Position numbers and translations under genes: made by a program. Shown here piece by piece: positions 59,572-64,000 of a stretch of 64,000 nt of DNA. Source of the DNA: Rhodanobacter thiooxydans LCS2 (GTDB lineage: Bacteria > Pseudomonadota > Gammaproteobacteria > Xanthomonadales > Rhodanobacteraceae); contig NZ_AJXW01000010.1 in assembly GCF_000264375.1 (NCBI RefSeq), forward strand, positions 62,001 to 126,000, in the 5' to 3' direction. The notes below the pieces were generated by a model, which was given only the letters and a program-made list of their open reading frames with translations, had not been told where the DNA came from and ran no database searches. Numbering within the stretch: the stretch's first letter is position 1; each line of letters begins with the position of its first letter.

Positions 59572-59987
59572 TGTCACTGTTCTCGATCTTCAATGTGGCC
59601 GGTTCCGGCATGGCGGCGCAGTCGCTGCGCCTGAACACGGTGGCCAGCAACCTCGCCAACGCGGACAGCGTGGCGACTACCCCGGACGCGGCCTACCGCG
59701 CGCGCGAACCGCTGTTTGCCGCCGTGAAGAACCGGCAGGCCGGCGGCGATGCGCCAGGCGAGGGCGTGCAGGTGCTCGGCGTCACCGAGAGCCAGGCGGC
59801 GATCCCCAGCCGCTACGAACCCGGCAACCCGCTGGCCGACGCCGACGGCTATGTCTACAGCAGCAACGTCAACCCGGTGGACGAGCTGGTCAACATGATC
59901 TCCGCCTCGCGCTCGTACCAGAACAACGTCGAGGTGATGAATTCCACCCGCCAGCTGATGCAGAAGACGCTGGATCTCGGCAAGTGA
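59571..59987 (+). CDS. flgC: Flagellar basal body rod protein FlgC
   Basis: A 138-residue rod protein with NVAGSGMAAQSLRLNTVASN at the start and SNVNPVDELVNMISASRSYQ at the end, the paired helices of axial proteins. Length is usual for FlgC. Confidence 0.95.
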   Translation: MSLFSIFNVAGSGMAAQSLRLNTVASNLANADSVATTPDAAYRAREPLFAAVKNRQAGGDAPGEGVQVLGVTESQAAIPSRYEPGNPLADADGYVYSSNVNPVDELVNMISASRSYQNNVEVMNSTRQLMQKTLDLGK

Positions 59988-60012
59988 GGCGGCTACCGAT
60001 GAGGCACATGGC

Positions 60013-60660
60013 ATGAGCGGCATGAATGTTTCGAACGTGGGCGCCAGCGCCGGCCAGGCGGTCAGCGCGGGCAAGGACAAGACCCTCAGCCAGGCCGACT
60101 TCCTGAGCCTGCTGACGGAGCAGATGCGCAACCAGGATCCGACCAAGCCGATGGATTCGTCGCAGATGGTCAGCCAGCTGGCGCAGATCAGCCAGGTCTC
60201 GGCGACGCAGGACCTGCAGGCATCGTTCGACGACCTGAGCAAATCGATGCAGAGCAACCAGATCCTGCGGGCCAGCGGCATGGTGGGGCGCACCGTGGTG
60301 GTGCCGTCCGCGGCCGGCACGCTGCGCGACGGCGCCCTGGACGGCGCGGTGAACGTACCCGACGGCGGCGGTCAGGTGCTGGTGAAGATCAACGACACGC
60401 ACGGCAACGTGCTGCGCACGATCAGCCTGGGCGCGCCGCCGGCGGGGCTGGCGCGCTTCCACTGGGACGGCATGGGCGACGATGGCCAGGCGTTGCCGGC
60501 GGGAACCTACGGCCTCGCGGCGCAGGCCGGCAACACCGCCGTGGCCACCTACGTCAGCGGCAAGGTCACCGGCGTGGGCATGACCGGCAGCGACGGTGTC
60601 TATCTGGATGTGGACGGTTTTGGCGGTGCCCTGCTGAGCCAGGTCGCGCAGATCAACTGA
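60013..60660 (+). CDS. flgD: Flagellar hook cap protein FlgD
   Basis: A 215-residue hook assembly scaffold. LSQADFLSLLTEQMRNQDPT and MDSSQMVSQLAQISQV form the family N-terminus; the FlgD Ig-like and tudor-like part follows with FHWDGMGDDGQALPAGTYGL. Confidence 0.95.
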   Translation: MSGMNVSNVGASAGQAVSAGKDKTLSQADFLSLLTEQMRNQDPTKPMDSSQMVSQLAQISQVSATQDLQASFDDLSKSMQSNQILRASGMVGRTVVVPSAAGTLRDGALDGAVNVPDGGGQVLVKINDTHGNVLRTISLGAPPAGLARFHWDGMGDDGQALPAGTYGLAAQAGNTAVATYVSGKVTGVGMTGSDGVYLDVDGFGGALLSQVAQIN

Positions 60661-60696
60661 CGGCCCCGCGGGGCTTCAACACAGAGGAATTATCGG

Positions 60697-61920
60697 ATGC
60701 CTTTCAATATTGCCTTGAGCGGTCTCAACGCGGCCTCGAAGGATCTGGAGGTTACCGCCAACAACATCGCCAACACCGCCACCACCGGCTTCAAGGGCTC
60801 GCGCACGCAGTTCGCCGAGCTGTTCAATGCCGCCGGCCCCAACCTCAGTTCCAGCCAGACCGGCAGCGGCGTGCGACTGACCAACGTGGCGCAGCAGTTC
60901 ACCACCGGCAGCGTCGAGACCACCAACAACAGCCTGGACTTCGCCATCAGCGGCGACGGTTTCTTCACCGTGCGCGACGGCAAGGGCTTTTCCTATACCC
61001 GTGCCGGCGCGTTCCAGAAGGACCAGAACGGCTACGTGATGAACGCCAGCGGGCAGCGCCTGCAGGTGTTTCCATCGGTGGCCGGCGGCACCTTCGACAC
61101 CAGTACGCTGACCGACCTGCAGCTGTTCACCGCGCAGAATGCGGCCAAGGCCACCGGCACCGTGCAGATGTCGCTGAACCTGCCGTCGGACGCCACCCCG
61201 CCGGCGACCCCGTTCAACCCGCTCACCGATCCGTCGAGCTACAACCAGGCCACGCCGTTCACCGCCTACGACTCGCTCGGCGCCACCCACAGCGGCGTGG
61301 TGTACTTCGCCAAGGATCCGGCCGCCAACGTGTGGAACGCCAGCCTGTACATCGACGGCGGCTCCACCGGCGCCTCGCAGCAGCTCACCTTCAACAGCAG
61401 TGGCGCGCTGGTGACGCCGGCGAACGGCATGCTGAACTTCCCGGCGGTGTCGGTCAGCCCCGGCGCCGACCCGATGCAGCTCAACCTGGACATGAGCAAA
61501 GCCACCCAGTTCGGCAACGCCTACGCGGCCAGCGCGATCAACCAGAACGGCTACCCCACCGGCATCCTTTCCAGCATCGACGTGTCGCGCGAGGGTGTAG
61601 TGCAGGCCAAGTACTCCAACGGCCAGACCTCCGCGCTGGGCCAGCTGGCACTGGCGCAGTTCTCCAACGAGCAGGGCCTGCGCCAGCTGGACAACACCAA
61701 CTGGGCCGCCTCCTACGACTCCGGCACGCCGGTGATGGGCGCCGCCGGCGGCGGCACCTTCGGCAGCGTGCAGGCCGGCGCGCTGGAGGCTTCCAACACC
61801 GCCGACCTCACTGCGCAGCTGGTCAACATGATCAAGGCGCAGCGCAACTACCAGGCCAACGCGCAGGTGATCTCCACCGACAACCAGCTCACGCAGACCA
61901 TCATCAATATTCGCAGCTGA
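60697..61920 (+). CDS. flgE: Flagellar hook protein FlgE
   Basis: A 407-residue hook subunit. The axial N-terminus reads LSGLNAASKDLEVTANNIAN; the core has FFTVRDGKGFSYTRAGAF and the C-terminus QLVNMIKAQRNYQANAQVIS. A Shine-Dalgarno GAGGAAT precedes the ATG. Confidence 0.96.
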   Translation: MPFNIALSGLNAASKDLEVTANNIANTATTGFKGSRTQFAELFNAAGPNLSSSQTGSGVRLTNVAQQFTTGSVETTNNSLDFAISGDGFFTVRDGKGFSYTRAGAFQKDQNGYVMNASGQRLQVFPSVAGGTFDTSTLTDLQLFTAQNAAKATGTVQMSLNLPSDATPPATPFNPLTDPSSYNQATPFTAYDSLGATHSGVVYFAKDPAANVWNASLYIDGGSTGASQQLTFNSSGALVTPANGMLNFPAVSVSPGADPMQLNLDMSKATQFGNAYAASAINQNGYPTGILSSIDVSREGVVQAKYSNGQTSALGQLALAQFSNEQGLRQLDNTNWAASYDSGTPVMGAAGGGTFGSVQAGALEASNTADLTAQLVNMIKAQRNYQANAQVISTDNQLTQTIINIRS

Positions 61921-62011
61921 GGGAGTGGGGAATAGGAGTCGGGAATAGGAAAAGCCGTTCGCCGCACTGTTCCTGTTCCTCGTTCTCCGCTAACCCCACC
62001 CGGGAATCCAT

Positions 62012-62752
62012 ATGGACAGATCGCTTTACGTCGCCATGACCGGCGCCACGCAGATGATGCGCGGGCAGTCGGAGGTGGCGCACAACCTGGCCAACGCCGA
62101 CACGGTCGGCTTCAAGGCGCAACTGTCGGCGTTCCAGCCGCTGGCGGTGCAGGGCCCGGGCCTGCCCACGCGGGTCAACGGCGTGGCGCAGGGGTTGGGC
62201 GTGGACCTGCGCGAGGGCGGCCAGATCGAGACCGGCCGCGAGCTGGATGTGGCTGTGCAGGGGCAGGGCTGGATCGCCGTGCAGGGCGCCGACGGCAGCG
62301 AAGGCTATACCCGTGCCGGCGAACTGCGGCTGACTCCCGACGGTCTGCTCACCGACGCCCGCGGCAACCTGGTGCTGGGCGACGGCGGCCCGATCAGCGT
62401 GCCGCAGAGCGCGCAGGTGAACATCGGCGCCGACGGCACCGTGTCGGTGGTGCCGATGGGCCAGGGCCCGGAGACGATCGCCGCGGTCGGCCGCATCAAG
62501 CTGGTCAACCCGGCCGCCGACCAGCTCGCGCTGGGCAGCGACGGACTGATGCACCTGGCCGGCGGCGCCACGGCGGATGCCGACCCCGCGGTGACGCTGA
62601 AGTCCGGCGTGCTCGAATCCAGCAACGTCAACCCGGCGCAGACGCTGGTGCAGATGATCCAGCTGTCGCGCCAGTACGAGCTGCAGATCCGCGCCATCCA
62701 CGGCGCCGACGAAAACGCGCAGTCGGCCTCGCGCCTGCTGCAGATGACCTGA
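62012..62752 (+). CDS. flgF: Flagellar basal body rod protein FlgF
   Basis: A 246-residue distal rod component. [20 protein letters not shown] and [20 protein letters not shown] are typical, and [20 protein letters not shown] ends the axial pair. A gap of 91 bp from flgE has no recognisable signal. Confidence 0.94.
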   Translation: MDRSLYVAMTGATQMMRGQSEVAHNLANADTVGFKAQLSAFQPLAVQGPGLPTRVNGVAQGLGVDLREGGQIETGRELDVAVQGQGWIAVQGADGSEGYTRAGELRLTPDGLLTDARGNLVLGDGGPISVPQSAQVNIGADGTVSVVPMGQGPETIAAVGRIKLVNPAADQLALGSDGLMHLAGGATADADPAVTLKSGVLESSNVNPAQTLVQMIQLSRQYELQIRAIHGADENAQSASRLLQMT

Positions 62753-62801
62753 CCACCACCATTCATACAGACATCCAGACGTCCATTCGGAGTCCATCGA
62801 C

Positions 62802-63587
62802 ATGTTCTCATCCCTGTGGGTAGCCAAGACCGGCCTCGATGCGCAGCAGACGCGCATGGACGTGATCTCGAACAACCTCGCCAACGCCAACACCACCGGC
62901 TACAAGAGCGCGCGCGCCTCGTTCCAGGACCTGGTCTACCAGAACCTGCGCCAGCCCGGCGGGCAGACCACCGAGCAGACCCAGGCGCCGTCCGGCCTGA
63001 TGCTGGGCACCGGCGTGCGCGTGGCCGGCAGCGAGAAGCTGTTCACCCAGGGCAACATCGAGCAGACCGGCAACTCGCTGGACCTGGCCGTGCAGGGTCG
63101 CGGCTTTCTGCAGGTGACCATGCCCGACGGCAGCATCGCCTACACCCGCGACGGCTCGCTGCACATGGACCAGAACGGGCAGATCGTCACCGCCAACGGC
63201 TACGCGCTCGACCCGGCCATCAGCGTGCCGACCAACGCGCAGAGCATCACCATCGGCAGCGACGGCACCATCAGCGTGAGCGTGCCGGGCCAGGCCGCGA
63301 CGCAGCAGATCGGCACCGTGCAACTGGCTGACTTCATCAACCCGGCCGGCCTGCAGCCGAACGGCGACAACCTGTACCTCGAAACCGCCTCCAGCGGCTC
63401 GCCGCAGATCGGCCAGCCGGGCCTGAACGGCCTGGGCACGCTGGCGCAGGGCGCGCTGGAAAGCTCCAACGTCAACGTGGTGGAGCAGATGGTCGACATG
63501 ATCGAGACCCAGCGCACCTACGAGATGAACTCCAAGGCGGTCTCCGCCGCCGACTCGATGCTGCAGTTCCTCACCAACAAGACCTGA
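62802..63587 (+). CDS. flgG: Flagellar basal body rod protein FlgG
   Basis: A 261-residue distal rod protein. [20 protein letters not shown], then [20 protein letters not shown] and the C-terminal [20 protein letters not shown] are strongly conserved in FlgG. Confidence 0.96.
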   Translation: MFSSLWVAKTGLDAQQTRMDVISNNLANANTTGYKSARASFQDLVYQNLRQPGGQTTEQTQAPSGLMLGTGVRVAGSEKLFTQGNIEQTGNSLDLAVQGRGFLQVTMPDGSIAYTRDGSLHMDQNGQIVTANGYALDPAISVPTNAQSITIGSDGTISVSVPGQAATQQIGTVQLADFINPAGLQPNGDNLYLETASSGSPQIGQPGLNGLGTLAQGALESSNVNVVEQMVDMIETQRTYEMNSKAVSAADSMLQFLTNKT

Positions 63588-63652
63588 GGCGCGCCGTGAT
63601 GCCTGCCCGTCCTTCCTCCCTCTCGGGAGTCCCGAACAACCGCTTTCCCCCT

Positions 63653-63757
63653 CGTCATTCCCGCGAAAGCGGGAATCCATCGCGGCTTTGCGGAACAGCA
63701 ACATGGATGGCCAGCTTTGCTGTTGATAAAGCGCTTCCCACTTTCGTGGGAATGACG
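63653..63757. repeat. Paired-hairpin repeat overlapping the flgH 5' end
   Basis: Hairpin ATTCCCGC-GAAA-GCGGGAAT (63657-63676) and a second, TTCCCAC-TTTC-GTGGGAA (63736-63752), lie in inverted order with outer ends CGTCATTCCC/GGGAATGACG. The right end reaches the possible flgH start codons. Confidence 0.8.
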
Positions 63758-64000
63758 ATGTGGGGGATGCTCCGCGGCGCCCTCGTGCTGTGCGCGCTGG
63801 CCCTGCTGGCCGGCTGCGCCAGCGGCCCGCACGCGCGCGACGATGCCGAGTGGGCGCCGACGCCGCCGCCCGCGCCGCAGATCGCCGCGGGGCAGGCCGA
63901 CGGCTCGATCTACCATGACCAGCAGAACATGGAGCTGTTCGCCGACCCGCGCGCGCACCGCGTGGGCGACATCCTCACCGTGGCGCTGGTGGAAAGCACC
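63758..64000 (+). CDS. flgH: Flagellar L-ring protein FlgH (partial, cut by window end)
   Basis: The first 81 codons of the outer-membrane L-ring lipoprotein. The lipoprotein signal ends in LLAGC; SIYHDQQNMELFADPRAHRV and GDILTVALVEST are conserved FlgH sequence. ATG codons at 63752, 63758 and 63767 are all possible; 63752 would lie within the repeat, so 63758 is preferred. Confidence 0.93.
   Translation, partial: MWGMLRGALVLCALALLAGCASGPHARDDAEWAPTPPPAPQIAAGQADGSIYHDQQNMELFADPRAHRVGDILTVALVEST

Overview
The window is about 65% GC with tightly packed genes. Its housekeeping block (mutY, an AsmA-like gene, ftsY, rsmD, coaD, ferredoxin, ggt) and its flagellar genes point to a gammaproteobacterium of the order Xanthomonadales, probably Rhodanobacteraceae (Rhodanobacter/Dyella-like). 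That assignment rests on gene content and codon style only; no database was searched.

Region 1 (1-15.3 kb) is a single-strand exopolysaccharide operon of the exosortase A (XrtA/EpsH) type. It holds a FemAB-like protein, several XrtA-associated glycosyltransferases, an exosortase fused to an EpsI domain, an asparagine-synthase-like amidotransferase, an ATP-grasp enzyme, an alpha/alpha-toroid protein, an O-antigen-ligase-like membrane protein and a methyltransferase. Most junctions are ATGA or short overlaps, and the block ends at an intrinsic terminator (15353-15378).

Region 2 (15.4-26.7 kb) is looser and mixed in orientation: a flippase, a kinase-fold protein with a CxxC/CxxC N-terminus, a GT2 glycosyltransferase, a polysaccharide pyruvyl transferase, a second asparagine-synthase-like protein, an acyltransferase-3/SGNH protein and a large secreted protein. 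It looks like the variable, strain-specific part of the polysaccharide locus.

Region 3 (27.1-43.3 kb) is the PEP-CTERM sorting and regulation block: a small phosphatidylserine-decarboxylase-like enzyme, PrsT, PrsR, PrsK, WecB, a ThiF-like adenylyltransferase, a nitroreductase-like protein, a FeeM-type N-acyl amino acid synthase and three short secreted PEP-CTERM proteins. Each PEP-CTERM gene is preceded by the same promoter: a 17-bp box (GTCGRA-N5-TTACA), exactly 63 bp, then a sigma-54 -24/-12 element (GG-N10-GC). A fourth, upstream copy lies in tandem at 37999-38094. The obvious regulator is the PrsK/PrsR pair encoded in the same block. The last PEP-CTERM gene lies between tRNA-Phe and a 45-bp copy of its 3' half, next to a broken IS3-type transposase gene, as expected for a decayed integrated element.

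Region 4 (43.7-53.5 kb) is core genome: tRNA-Phe, yggX, mutY, an AsmA-like gene, ftsY, rsmD, coaD, a lipoprotein, a ferredoxin, gamma-glutamyltransferase, a metallo-beta-lactamase-fold hydrolase and a TMEM43-like membrane protein. Region 5 (53.5-64 kb) is the start of a flagellar/chemotaxis cluster: an EAL-HDOD protein, flgN, flgM, flgA, a soluble chemoreceptor, cheV and flgBCDEFGH (flgH cut by the window end). Sigma-54 elements precede the receptor-flgA unit and flgB; sigma-28 elements precede flgM and cheV, matching the usual flagellar hierarchy. Two paired-hairpin repeats lie at 51.3 and 63.7 kb, the second touching the start of flgH.
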